Shown: positions 1 through 5,689, counted from the first letter of the stretch. The stretch is DNA of 5,689 bases from JBGTCY01 sp041748615 (GCA_041748615.1 JBGTCY010000042.1:1-5689); one strand, 5' to 3'. Numbers and translations are program-made. The notes: generated from the sequence alone by a model not told the origin.

Positions 1-152
1 ATGAAGTAATTGCCGGGCAACAGGTAATCAACACTTGAACTGGAGGCTCCGTTAGACCATTTGTAGGTATATCCGCCAGCGCCTCCGGTAGGATTGAATG
101 TGACAGCGCCATCCACTCTTTCCGGGCACGAAATTGAACTGACCGTATAATT
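1..152 (-). repeat. SprB-like repeat domain within the metalloprotease, truncated
   Basis: Residues 392-441 of the protease read as a cysteine near the start (SISCPERVDGAV), then a GGAGGYTYKWSNG core and LLPGNYF. This matches the SprB repeat pattern of C-x-G-x-x-DG-x-hydrophobic, GG-x-x-P/G-Y-x-Y-x-W-x-(N/D)G and LxxGxY. The domain was named for the Flavobacterium gliding adhesin SprB and is common in secreted Bacteroidota proteins. The window ends just before its last strand, so whether more copies follow cannot be seen. Confidence 0.8.
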
Positions 153-1325
153 CGGAACAATCGCGGTCGGTTCTTTCGTAACAAATGTTGAATAAGTAGT
201 GAATTCAGTGCAGGTATGCACGGCATTAAATGGACGCACTCTCCAGCGATAGTTTACAACCGGGTCAAGATTGGTGATGACCACGCTGGTATCGCTCGTT
301 ATCATATCCACGTTTAGAAAAGTACCGTTGAAATAGCGGGTCATTTGAAGATTATAATGAGTCGCTCCTTCGGCTTTTCTCCATTTAATCTGCGCGTAAT
401 TGGAAGGAATTCCGGTAGCGCCTGCCGGGGGATAAATATTTTCAGTGGAGCTTACAGCCTCAACAACTGGTTGAGGATGATTCAAAAGATTAGAGCGAAC
501 ACTCAACAGGTTAGCCCGCATCGCATCAATTTGTTCAGGACTGAATTTGTTCTGGCAGTTGTCGTTGGCATAAGACATAAAAAATGCACCGTCAACTACA
601 TAAGGATCGCCATTGAAATCCACTTTTGTTCCGGTGTAAGGACAATTCCATCTGTTTGAAATAAAATCAGCGGGGGTATCACAAAAAAAGTCACCGGCTG
701 TGTTGCAGTTGGAGCCACTCACCCGTTCATCCGTGGCGCGGGGAGGTTCGCTTTGATTTCTGCTTTCCCATCCGTAGAAAGTATGAGGTAATGAAAAGTA
801 ATGCCCCATTTCGTGTGCAACGGTAGTATTACTGGGTCCGCCACAGGATTTTTTAATGGCAACGTAATCTCTCCATCCGCTGAAATATCCGCAATTTCCG
901 CTGGGGTCTTCCACAAAATAGACATTGGCGGCATTTTGAACTTTGCTGTTGGTGATGATGGAATTAAAACTGCCGCTGTGGTCATAGAGGGCGGTATTAT
1001 TGATGTAATTGACATCGCCTAATAAATAATAATGAAATCCTACCTCGTCAAACTGTTCATTCAGTTTGCACATCGCATCCAAAAGGCTTTGAACCCTGTA
1101 GTATCCTCCACCTTCATTATTGCCGACAATATGCGCTTTAAGCGGGATAAAATAAATAGTTTCATCTCCTTGTTTCATGGAAACATCTCCTGCTTGCTGC
1201 CGGTAATTTTTCAGCCACTGAATCATCTCTTCCGGCATTTCTGTGCCGCAATAATTATCAGGTTCCTGAGCAAAAAGAATAGATGAAAAAAGCAGGGTGG
1301 AAAAAAGGAAGGCAATTTTTTTCAT
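1..1325 (-). CDS. Secreted M43-type (pappalysin/cytophagalysin) zinc metalloprotease with FN3-like and SprB-like domains, 3' end outside window
   Basis: The frame is open for 441 codons from ATG at 1325-1323 to the window edge. Residues 1-19 form a signal peptide (MKK, hydrophobic core, cleavage in LFA|QEP), so the mature chain starts near Q20. Residues about 57-285 are the catalytic domain. The zinc motif HEMGHYFSLPH has ligands H171, H175 and H181 and general base E172; the Met-turn FMSY carries M250. The conserved CDTP (C215-P218), C257 and a following FSPEQIDAMR helix match the M43 family as known from ulilysin and cytophagalysin. Residues about 288-383 look like a fibronectin-III domain (YRWRVRPFN strand near W361), and about 392-441 begin a SprB-like repeat. 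The enzyme should cleave peptide bonds outside the cell or at its surface; its substrate is unknown. One oddity is S178 where metzincins normally have glycine. Type IX secretion is likely but the C-terminal signal is not visible. Codon use looks unremarkable and there is no frameshift. Confidence 0.93.
   Translation of the reverse strand, partial: MKKIAFLFSTLLFSSILFAQEPDNYCGTEMPEEMIQWLKNYRQQAGDVSMKQGDETIYFIPLKAHIVGNNEGGGYYRVQSLLDAMCKLNEQFDEVGFHYYLLGDVNYINNTALYDHSGSFNSIITNSKVQNAANVYFVEDPSGNCGYFSGWRDYVAIKKSCGGPSNTTVAHEMGHYFSLPHTFYGWESRNQSEPPRATDERVSGSNCNTAGDFFCDTPADFISNRWNCPYTGTKVDFNGDPYVVDGAFFMSYANDNCQNKFSPEQIDAMRANLLSVRSNLLNHPQPVVEAVSSTENIYPPAGATGIPSNYAQIKWRKAEGATHYNLQMTRYFNGTFLNVDMITSDTSVVITNLDPVVNYRWRVRPFNAVHTCTEFTTYSTFVTKEPTAIVPNYTVSSISCPERVDGAVTFNPTGGAGGYTYKWSNGASSSSVDYLLPGNYF
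177..464 (-). other. Fibronectin type III-like domain of the metalloprotease
   Basis: Residues about 288-383 follow the catalytic domain. They begin with a proline-rich entry (IYPPAGATGIP), have an early tryptophan strand (AQIKWRKAEGATHYNLQM) and a late strand NYRWRVRPFNAV. This spacing of an early W, a YNLQ strand and a Y-x-W-R-V strand is typical of FN3 domains between catalytic and C-terminal parts of exported Bacteroidota enzymes. The limits are approximate. A different Ig-like fold is possible. Confidence 0.65.
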
Positions 1326-1347
1326 TCTAAAATGTTGGTTTTAGATA

Positions 1348-1378
1348 CAAATATAACGAAATGCTCACCCTTTAACAA
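1348..1378 (-). promoter_or_regulatory. Bacteroidota-type promoter of the metalloprotease gene
   Basis: Read on the minus strand, 1355-1348 is TATATTTG, a perfect match to the Bacteroidota -7 consensus TAnnTTTG. A TTG (within GTTG) lies at 1378-1376, and 20 bp separate it from the -7 box, within the range usual for the -33 element. The -7 box ends 22 bp before the ATG at 1325, giving a short leader of roughly 15 nt. The leader lacks a Shine-Dalgarno sequence, which is normal in this phylum. Confidence 0.7.
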
Positions 1379-1478
1379 CTGATTTCTATCATAAGTTTCG
1401 TCTTTTTCATAAAAGTATAAGTAATTCTTCTTAACAACCTTTTCAGATACACATCGTAAAAATTACCCTGATAGACCC

Positions 1479-1510
1479 TTGCTTTTTCATTATTATAAAT
1501 AAGTTATAAT
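1479..1510 (+). promoter_or_regulatory. Possible promoter of the repeat-protein gene (weak)
   Basis: TTG at 1479-1481 followed 18 bp later by TAAGTTAT at 1500-1507 is a partial match to the TTG/TAnnTTTG pair. An overlapping TATAAT at 1505-1510 resembles the general bacterial -10 element. Either would give a very short leader to the ATG at 1527, or about 35 nt to the ATG at 1548. A third candidate, TAAGTTTC at 1392-1399, matches the -7 consensus at all but its last base, but has no clear TTG upstream and would give a leader of more than 100 nt. None is decisive. Confidence 0.3.
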
Positions 1511-1526
1511 TAAAACAACACCTCAG

Positions 1527-1691
1527 ATGATACTCTTATTGAAAAGGATGTTCTACGATTTTTTAGAAATCGTCCGATTGATTTTTAGGACGTTATTTCC
1601 CAAAGGCAGTTTCAAATCAAATTTTAAAACAGGCAGGTATCTGTTTGTTTTCTGTTTGTTTTTGTTGTATTCGACTTCCGGATTTTCACAA
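1527..1691 (+). other. Extended N-terminus plus signal peptide of the repeat protein
   Basis: Residues 1-37 come before the hydrophobic core and contain many basic residues (K6, R7, R17, R21, K26, K30, K34, R37) within the partly amphipathic stretch MFYDFLEIVRLIFRTLF. The core YLFVFCLFLLYSTSGFS then ends at Q55. Usual signal peptides have an n-region of 2-8 residues. Starting at 1548 would still leave about 30 residues before the core, and no ATG lies closer, so the extension is not a simple start-site error. It recalls the extended signal-peptide regions of large Gram-negative surface proteins, but I cannot assign it to a named family. Confidence 0.7.
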
Positions 1692-4600
1692 ACAACGGGC
1701 GATTACAGGAGTAATGTCGCATCAGGAAATTGGGGAGCAGCAGCATCATGGGAGGTTTTTGACGGGGTTTCATGGGTAGCCGCAGGTAATTATCCGGGAC
1801 AAGTTGCCGGAGCCGGAGTAGTAACAATCAGAGACGGGCATGTCATTACCATGAATATTGCATCGCTTGCAGAACCGATTGGGGCGCTCACTGTGGGCGA
1901 TGGAATAAGTGGAAGCCTGATTACCAATAATGGCAACAGAACGATGACAGTTACGAATGATATTATCGTCAATACTGGCGCAACATTCAACCTCAGTCGT
2001 TTTATTCTCACTGTCAATGGCAATACCGTTATCAATGGAACGCTGTCTGATAATAACAATAACGGTTCAGCGACATTCAATGGCAGTTTTACAATTAATA
2101 ATGGTGGAACATTTTCTACAAATAACACTTCCGCTTTCACTTTTACCGGAGGAATTGTTAATGATGGCACATTCAATAAAACCGGAGCAGGCGCAGTCAC
2201 TTTCAGTGGTAGTGACCAGGAGTTGAGCGGTTCTCAAACTATCGTGTTGAACGGAATCGTAACGGTCACTGACATCGTGCTCACAAATAATGCGACCGTT
2301 AATCTGACAAGGACGACCGCGTCCTCTTTTATGGGAACCGGCACCTGGCTGCAAGGTTCAACAGGAGTATTAAACTTTTCAGGCACAAATATAGACGTAG
2401 ATAATTTTGATTTTTCATCAGCGGGAAACACCGTAAACTTTATGAGAGCAGGAGTTCAGGATATTCCGGCAACCATCTATCATCATCTGATGTTGAGTAC
2501 GAGTGGAGTAAAATCTTTGCTTGGGGACATTACCGTTAACGGAAATCTGTCTTTAGATGGAACGGTGTCTTTAAATTGTGATGTCAATCAAATCACCGGA
2601 AATGCTACAGGTACTTTTTCAATGGTAAATGGTACCTCGCTTTTGCTTGGGAATACCGCCAGCGCTGTGAATGTCCTTTTTCCGACAAATTTTATCAAAG
2701 CAAATATTTCTTTTGCAGGAACCAGCACAGTAGCTTATCAAAACAATGATATTCAAACGATTTCCGGGGAACCGGATTATCGCAATCTGACTATCTCAAA
2801 CGGGGGCGTAAAAACATTAGCATCTTCTGCGAATGTACTCGGTAATCTCACGGTAACCGCTGGTGAATTTAATTTGGGAACTGTTGCTACAGAACTGAAT
2901 GTGTCCGGTACGACTTCCCTTACGGGAAATTTGGTTTTTAATGGAACAACCGCAAAAACAGTTACGCTCTCCGGAAACCTCAGTGGTGCCGGAACGATTG
3001 ACATGAGTGGCGGAAGTTTATTGCATGAACTTGAACTGGGAGGGGCTACAAACGCCATCGGGGGAATCACAACAGCCGCTGTAGCCAGTGTTATCAATTA
3101 TATTGGTGCAGCCCAACAAGTGATAGCAAGTCCCAATTACAGGACGATTATTTTTTCAGGTACCGGGACTAAAACCTTACAGGGTGAAGTCATTGCAGCC
3201 GATGAGCTATTGATTGAAGCAGGTGCTACTGTGAATCCGGCTGCACAGAATTTTACCGTGAGTGGAAACTCAACAATAGCAGGCACCTTTGCGGATGGTA
3301 CCTTAGCGGGTATCACCACATTGAACGATGTAAATCTTTCAGGAGGAACATTTAATGGCGCTGCAAATGGAGTGGTAAACATCAATGGAAATCTTACTTT
3401 GCCTGATGATAATGCCACGATAGGCAGAGTTCAAATGACCGTCAGCGGAACTACTACACTTGCAACCGGTCGCAGTCTGGTTATAAATAATAATAACGGT
3501 GTGAAAACTTTTACGGGACAAGTGATTATCAATGGAACGGGCACCTGGACTTCGACATCTGTAACCACTTCGGGAAACCTGATTTTTCAAAACGGTATAT
3601 TAAATAATAATCCAGCCAGCGGAAGTTTCGTTGCCGGAGTTGCAATGTTTAGCGGTAATCATCAATCCTTGTCTGGAGGTGGCTCTTTTGAATTTTCAGG
3701 CGCGGTGGTGATTTCAGGGGCAATTACCCTGACAAACGAATCTACAGGTGAAGTAACTTTTAATAACACCATCAATGGAACAGATGTTGCCTCCACATTT
3801 GAGAATGACCTGAATGCAACAGTCTATTATCAACCGGCTGTTGCCACTCAGCCCATGAATACAGGTTTATTAGATGCTTCAGCCCCGGGCAACAGTTTTT
3901 ACTACAGCAGAGCTGGCGCTCAAAGTATGAAATCACCCACTATCGGCTACTACTATCTTTATTTAACGGGTTCGGGTATTAAAACTCTTACCGGCAATGC
4001 GGGTGTGGACAGTGATTTTCTGATTGCGAATAATGTTACGTTCAATCCTGCCGGATTTGATTTTAGTGTTGCCGGTTTTTCAACGATTTATGGAACTTTA
4101 GCCGATGGTACGGTTGCCGGAACAACAACCCTTCAGGATGTTGACCTTTCAGGAGGAACAATTAATAATGCCGCGGCTACGGGTGTTGTGGTAGTTAATG
4201 GTAATTTAACAATTCCGACCGGAGATGCGACTGTTGGCAGAGTGACGTTAACCGTGAATGGATCAACCACAGTCCCAACAGGAAGATCAATGACCATTAA
4301 CAACAACACCGGTGTGAAATCATTTTTGGGCGCGGTGACCCTGAATGGAACCGGCACGTGGACTTCAACGACAGTCACCACTTCAGGCAATTTGGTCTTT
4401 GGAAATGGTATTACCAATAACAATACTGCACCGGCAAGTTTCAATGCAGGTGGTGCGACTTTCAGCACGAATAACCAAAGTCTTTCAGGTGATGGAGCAT
4501 TTACTTTCAATGGCGCTGTTACCATCTCCGGAAATATCACTTTGACCTATGAAGGATTGCAAACCTTCACTTTCAATGGAATTTTAAATGGAACAGAAGC

Positions 4601-5689
4601 AGGTTCTACCTGGCGTTCAGAAGTAAACAGAGTGGTTTATTACCAACCGAATGCTGCCAATGAACCGATGGCAATCGGCACTTTAGATGTTTCTGCAAAT
4701 GGTAATTATTTTTATTACAGCAGAGCAAACGCGCAAAATGTGAAAAACCCGCTCACGAGTTATTATCATTTAATCATCAGTGGCGGTGCAGGTACAAAAA
4801 CCTCAGTAGGTCATATCACTGTCGCTGAAGATTTCGTTTTGGAATCCGGAACGAGTTTTAACCCTGCCGGATTTGATTTCACGGTCAATGGTTTTTCTAC
4901 CATCACCGGAACATTGGCTGACGGCACGATTGCCGGAACAACTACTTTGCAGAATGTTGACTTGTCAGATGGTACGATTAATGGCGGAGCTAACGGGGTG
5001 GTAAATATTGAGGGCGACCTTACGTTCCCGGCCGGAAATGCAACGATTGGCAGAGTGGAATTAACTGTGAATGGTTCAACGACTATTGAAAGTGGTCGGG
5101 ATATGATGCTGAATAGCAATTTCGGCTCAAAAACATTTATCGGTACGGTAACAATCAATGGCACCGGCACGTGGACTTCATCAACAGTCACAACTGCCGG
5201 AAATCTTGTATTTCAAAACGGAGTCACCAATCATAATGCAACTTCAGGCAGTTTCAACGCGGGAGGCGCGACATTTTCTACAAACAATCAGAGTTTGTCG
5301 GGTGACGGAGCGTTCACATTTGGCAGCGCAGTGGTGATTTCAGGTCCAATTACTTTAACTCATGCAAGTCAAGAGCCTTTGATTTTTAATGGCACATTGA
5401 ATGGAACTGATGCTGGTTCTACGTGGTACAGTGAAGTAAACAGAATTGTATATTATCAACCCAATGCTACAAACCAACCAATGGCTACGGGAATATTGAA
5501 TCTTTCAGCCATTGGCAACTATTTCTATTATTCAAGAAATAATGCTCAAAGCGTCAAGAATCCTTTGACCAGTTATTATTACCTCATTATTACCGGAGGA
5601 GCAGGTACAAAGACTTTAATCGGGGATGTCAATGTTGAGGCTTATTTTTTCATTGAAACCGGTGCGACCTTAAACCCGGCAGGATTTAA
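1527..5689 (+). CDS. Giant secreted repetitive beta-solenoid surface protein / putative adhesin, 3' end outside window
   Basis: The frame is open from the TAA at 1500-1502 to the window end, giving 1387 codons from ATG 1527. ATG 1548 is an alternative start; neither has a Shine-Dalgarno sequence. I preferred 1527 because an A-rich leader precedes it and it is the first ATG. Residues 1-37 are a basic, partly amphipathic extension, residues 38-54 the signal-peptide core, with cleavage near GFS|Q55. Residues about 56-112 form an SGNW...SW...IRDGH domain often seen at the N-terminus of exported Bacteroidota proteins. The remainder is Thr/Asn/Gly/Ser-rich short strands and turns (NGT, SGN, TFNG), as in right-handed beta-solenoids. 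Two shorter modules start at residues 318 and 418, then 270-271-residue modules at 538, 808, 1079 and 1350. No catalytic motif is seen. Only one cysteine (C351) follows the signal peptide. A surface adhesin, matrix or structural role fits; the ligand is unknown. Type IX export is inferred. Confidence 0.92.
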   Translation, partial: MILLLKRMFYDFLEIVRLIFRTLFPKGSFKSNFKTGRYLFVFCLFLLYSTSGFSQTTGDYRSNVASGNWGAAASWEVFDGVSWVAAGNYPGQVAGAGVVTIRDGHVITMNIASLAEPIGALTVGDGISGSLITNNGNRTMTVTNDIIVNTGATFNLSRFILTVNGNTVINGTLSDNNNNGSATFNGSFTINNGGTFSTNNTSAFTFTGGIVNDGTFNKTGAGAVTFSGSDQELSGSQTIVLNGIVTVTDIVLTNNATVNLTRTTASSFMGTGTWLQGSTGVLNFSGTNIDVDNFDFSSAGNTVNFMRAGVQDIPATIYHHLMLSTSGVKSLLGDITVNGNLSLDGTVSLNCDVNQITGNATGTFSMVNGTSLLLGNTASAVNVLFPTNFIKANISFAGTSTVAYQNNDIQTISGEPDYRNLTISNGGVKTLASSANVLGNLTVTAGEFNLGTVATELNVSGTTSLTGNLVFNGTTAKTVTLSGNLSGAGTIDMSGGSLLHELELGGATNAIGGITTAAVASVINYIGAAQQVIASPNYRTIIFSGTGTKTLQGEVIAADELLIEAGATVNPAAQNFTVSGNSTIAGTFADGTLAGITTLNDVNLSGGTFNGAANGVVNINGNLTLPDDNATIGRVQMTVSGTTTLATGRSLVINNNNGVKTFTGQVIINGTGTWTSTSVTTSGNLIFQNGILNNNPASGSFVAGVAMFSGNHQSLSGGGSFEFSGAVVISGAITLTNESTGEVTFNNTINGTDVASTFENDLNATVYYQPAVATQPMNTGLLDASAPGNSFYYSRAGAQSMKSPTIGYYYLYLTGSGIKTLTGNAGVDSDFLIANNVTFNPAGFDFSVAGFSTIYGTLADGTVAGTTTLQDVDLSGGTINNAAATGVVVVNGNLTIPTGDATVGRVTLTVNGSTTVPTGRSMTINNNTGVKSFLGAVTLNGTGTWTSTTVTTSGNLVFGNGITNNNTAPASFNAGGATFSTNNQSLSGDGAFTFNGAVTISGNITLTYEGLQTFTFNGILNGTEAGSTWRSEVNRVVYYQPNAANEPMAIGTLDVSANGNYFYYSRANAQNVKNPLTSYYHLIISGGAGTKTSVGHITVAEDFVLESGTSFNPAGFDFTVNGFSTITGTLADGTIAGTTTLQNVDLSDGTINGGANGVVNIEGDLTFPAGNATIGRVELTVNGSTTIESGRDMMLNSNFGSKTFIGTVTINGTGTWTSSTVTTAGNLVFQNGVTNHNATSGSFNAGGATFSTNNQSLSGDGAFTFGSAVVISGPITLTHASQEPLIFNGTLNGTDAGSTWYSEVNRIVYYQPNATNQPMATGILNLSAIGNYFYYSRNNAQSVKNPLTSYYYLIITGGAGTKTLIGDVNVEAYFFIETGATLNPAGF
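1692..2477 (+). other. N-terminal SGNW domain and irregular solenoid turns of the repeat protein
   Basis: Residues 56-317 start with DYRSNVASGNW and SWEVFDGVSW, followed by short turns such as GTFNKTGAGAVTF. The segment at about 2136-2298 (FTGGIVNDGTFNKTG, QELSG, VLNGIVTVTD, IVLTNN) follows the same order of strands as the middle of the later long modules (GNGITNNN, QSLSG, FNGAVTISG, ITLT). It is therefore probably a diverged partial copy of that block. No regular period is visible by eye elsewhere in this segment. Confidence 0.6.
2478..2777 (+). repeat. Short solenoid module a (100 residues)
   Basis: The module opens with YHHLMLSTSGVKSLLGDITVNGNLSL. It is introduced by AGVQDIPATI, matching the junction pattern (A)-Q-x-hydrophobic followed by Y-x-x-L-x-hydrophobic-x-x-x-G-x-K-T/S-L-x-G that opens every later module. 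It lacks the block of roughly 170 extra residues found in the long modules. The only cysteine after the signal peptide (C351, in LNCDVN) is here. Confidence 0.7.
2778..3137 (+). repeat. Short solenoid module b (120 residues)
   Basis: The module opens with YRNLTISNGGVKTL, preceded by YQNNDIQTISGEPD, again the Q-hydrophobic junction followed by the Y-x-x-L-x-I-x-x-x-G-x-K-T-L strand. Its body (GNLVFNGTTAKTV, LSGNLSGAGTIDM) is simpler than that of the long modules, with no ADGT-AGTTTL segment and no YYQP segment. It is closest to the generic short repeat seen in many Bacteroidota solenoid proteins. Confidence 0.7.
3138..3947 (+). repeat. Long tandem module 1 (810 bp, 270 residues)
   Basis: In order it contains YRTIIFSGTGTKTLQG, FADGTLAGITTLNDVNLSGG, NGTGTWTSTSVTTSGN, QSLSGGGSFEFSGAVVISG, FNNTINGTD, YYQP at 3825-3836, FYYSR, and the AQSMKSPTIG junction. 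It lines up with modules 2 and 3 over its full length with single-residue gaps, but is the most diverged of the three. For example it has FENDLNATVYY where the others have W-x-SEVNR-x-VYY. Confidence 0.9.
3948..4760 (+). repeat. Long tandem module 2 (813 bp, 271 residues)
   Basis: It opens with YYYLYLTGSGIKTLTG and has the same order of segments as module 1: LADGTVAGTTTLQDVDLSGG, NGTGTWTSTTVTTSGN, NQSLSGDGAFTF, STWRSEVNR, YYQP at 4638-4649, and FYYSRANAQNVKNPLTS. It is closest to module 3, with roughly two thirds of residues the same by eye. Two single-residue length differences from module 3 (GSGIKT versus GGAGTKT, and AAATG versus GANG) cancel, so both are 271 residues. Confidence 0.93.
4761..5573 (+). 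repeat. Long tandem module 3 (813 bp, 271 residues)
   Basis: It opens with YYHLIISGGAGTKTSVG and ends with FYYSRNNAQSVKNPLTS. YYQP lies at 5451-5462. The segments from SFNAGGATF to DGAFTF (5250-5321) are identical in protein to module 2 (4437-4508), although most codons differ. The longest exact DNA match to module 2 that I found by eye is 18 bp (4350-4367 and 5163-5180), exactly 813 bp apart. Confidence 0.93.
5574..5689 (+). repeat. Long tandem module 4, only the first 38 residues in the window
   Basis: It opens with YYYLIITGGAGTKTLIG and runs to LNPAGF, matching the first 38 residues of module 3. The last two bases (AA) begin a codon that is not complete in the window. In modules 2 and 3 the residue here is aspartate (PAGFDF), but AA can only become Asn or Lys (or a stop), so this unit differs at that position. 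Confidence 0.85.

Larger units (their letters stand above)
1326..1526. promoter_or_regulatory. Divergent AT-rich intergenic region
   Basis: This 201-bp stretch separates the two divergently read start codons. It is markedly richer in A and T than the flanking genes. It holds a strong promoter candidate for the protease at its left end and weaker candidates for the right-hand gene near its right end. I see no Shine-Dalgarno sequence, no clear palindromic operator, no hairpin-plus-T-run terminator and no small open reading frame worth calling. Because the genes diverge, a regulator binding here could act on both, but no binding site can be named. Confidence 0.75.

Noticed and set aside
345..1286. 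Plus-strand open frames (345-659, 801-1022, 1032-1286) and a minus-strand one (719-1015) in the protease region
   Set aside because: They overlap the protease frame, which has an intact zinc motif, Met-turn and signal peptide in one uninterrupted frame. None has features of its own.
1542..1550. AAAAGG before ATG 1548 as a Shine-Dalgarno sequence that would fix the start there
   Set aside because: The purine run touches the ATG with no spacer, so it could not work as a ribosome binding site. Bacteroidota also rarely rely on such sites.
1571..1592. Inverted repeat CGTCC ... GGACG as a regulatory hairpin near the start of the repeat gene
   Set aside because: The stem is only 5 bp with a 12-nt loop, lies inside the coding extension, and has no T-run or other supporting signal.
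1790..3590. Other minus-strand and out-of-frame plus-strand open frames across the repeat gene (for example 1790-2200, 2777-3097, 3339-3590 and 1957-2226)
   Set aside because: All overlap the continuous plus-strand frame, which has a signal peptide and repeat structure. They share no recognisable domain and reflect the codon bias of the real gene.
4133..5191. Two long minus-strand reading frames (4133-4540 and 4811-5191) that resemble each other
   Set aside because: They lie antisense to the same parts of modules 2 and 3, so their similarity comes from the repeat. They have low-complexity Val/Pro/Leu composition, no signal peptide and no start context, while the plus strand shows clear protein-level conservation.
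5687..5689. TAA at the very end of the window as a stop codon for the repeat protein
   Set aside because: It is out of frame. The reading frame has TTT at 5685-5687 and then an incomplete codon AA, so the gene continues past the window.
3138..5689. The regular repeats as a CRISPR array or mobile-element repeats
   Set aside because: The period is 813 bp, the repeats are coding and in frame, exact DNA identity is short, and there are no uniform short repeats with spacers and no transposase or terminal inverted repeats.

Overview
The window holds the 5' parts of two divergently transcribed genes for large exported proteins, separated by a 201-bp AT-rich intergenic region. Both genes run off the window, so neither C-terminus is visible. 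Several features point to a Bacteroidota organism (Flavobacteriia, Chitinophagia or a relative): signal peptides ending in F-A-Q or F-S-Q, a perfect TAnnTTTG promoter element, no Shine-Dalgarno sequence before either start, a SprB-type repeat in one protein, and a beta-solenoid adhesin-like architecture in the other. No genus can be assigned from this sequence.

Left part (1-1325, minus strand): a secreted zinc metalloprotease of the pappalysin/cytophagalysin type (MEROPS M43 style). It has a signal peptide, a catalytic domain with an extended HExxHxxxxxH zinc site and a Met-turn, a fibronectin-III-like domain, and the start of a SprB-like repeat cut by the window edge. The position of the usual metzincin glycine in the zinc motif is occupied by serine.

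Middle (1326-1526): the divergent promoter region. A convincing Bacteroidota promoter serves the protease. The promoter for the right-hand gene is less clear.

Right part (1527-5689, plus strand): an uninterrupted reading frame of at least 1387 codons for a Thr/Asn/Gly/Ser-rich, almost cysteine-free secreted protein, predicted to be a repetitive beta-solenoid surface protein or adhesin. It has an unusually long N-terminal extension before its signal peptide, then an SGNW-type domain, irregular solenoid turns, two shorter repeat modules (100 and 120 residues), and at least three long modules of 270, 271 and 271 residues. A fourth long module is cut by the window end.

Both proteins are probably type IX secretion cargo. 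That is inferred from taxonomy, signal peptides and domain content, because the C-terminal sorting domains would lie outside the window. A plausible joint role is an envelope adhesin next to an exported protease, but nothing in the sequence proves they work together. I see no RNA gene, CRISPR array, mobile element, terminator or defence system. The most notable signal is the long-period repeat, where 24 residues are identical between two neighbouring units although 18 of their 24 codons differ synonymously.
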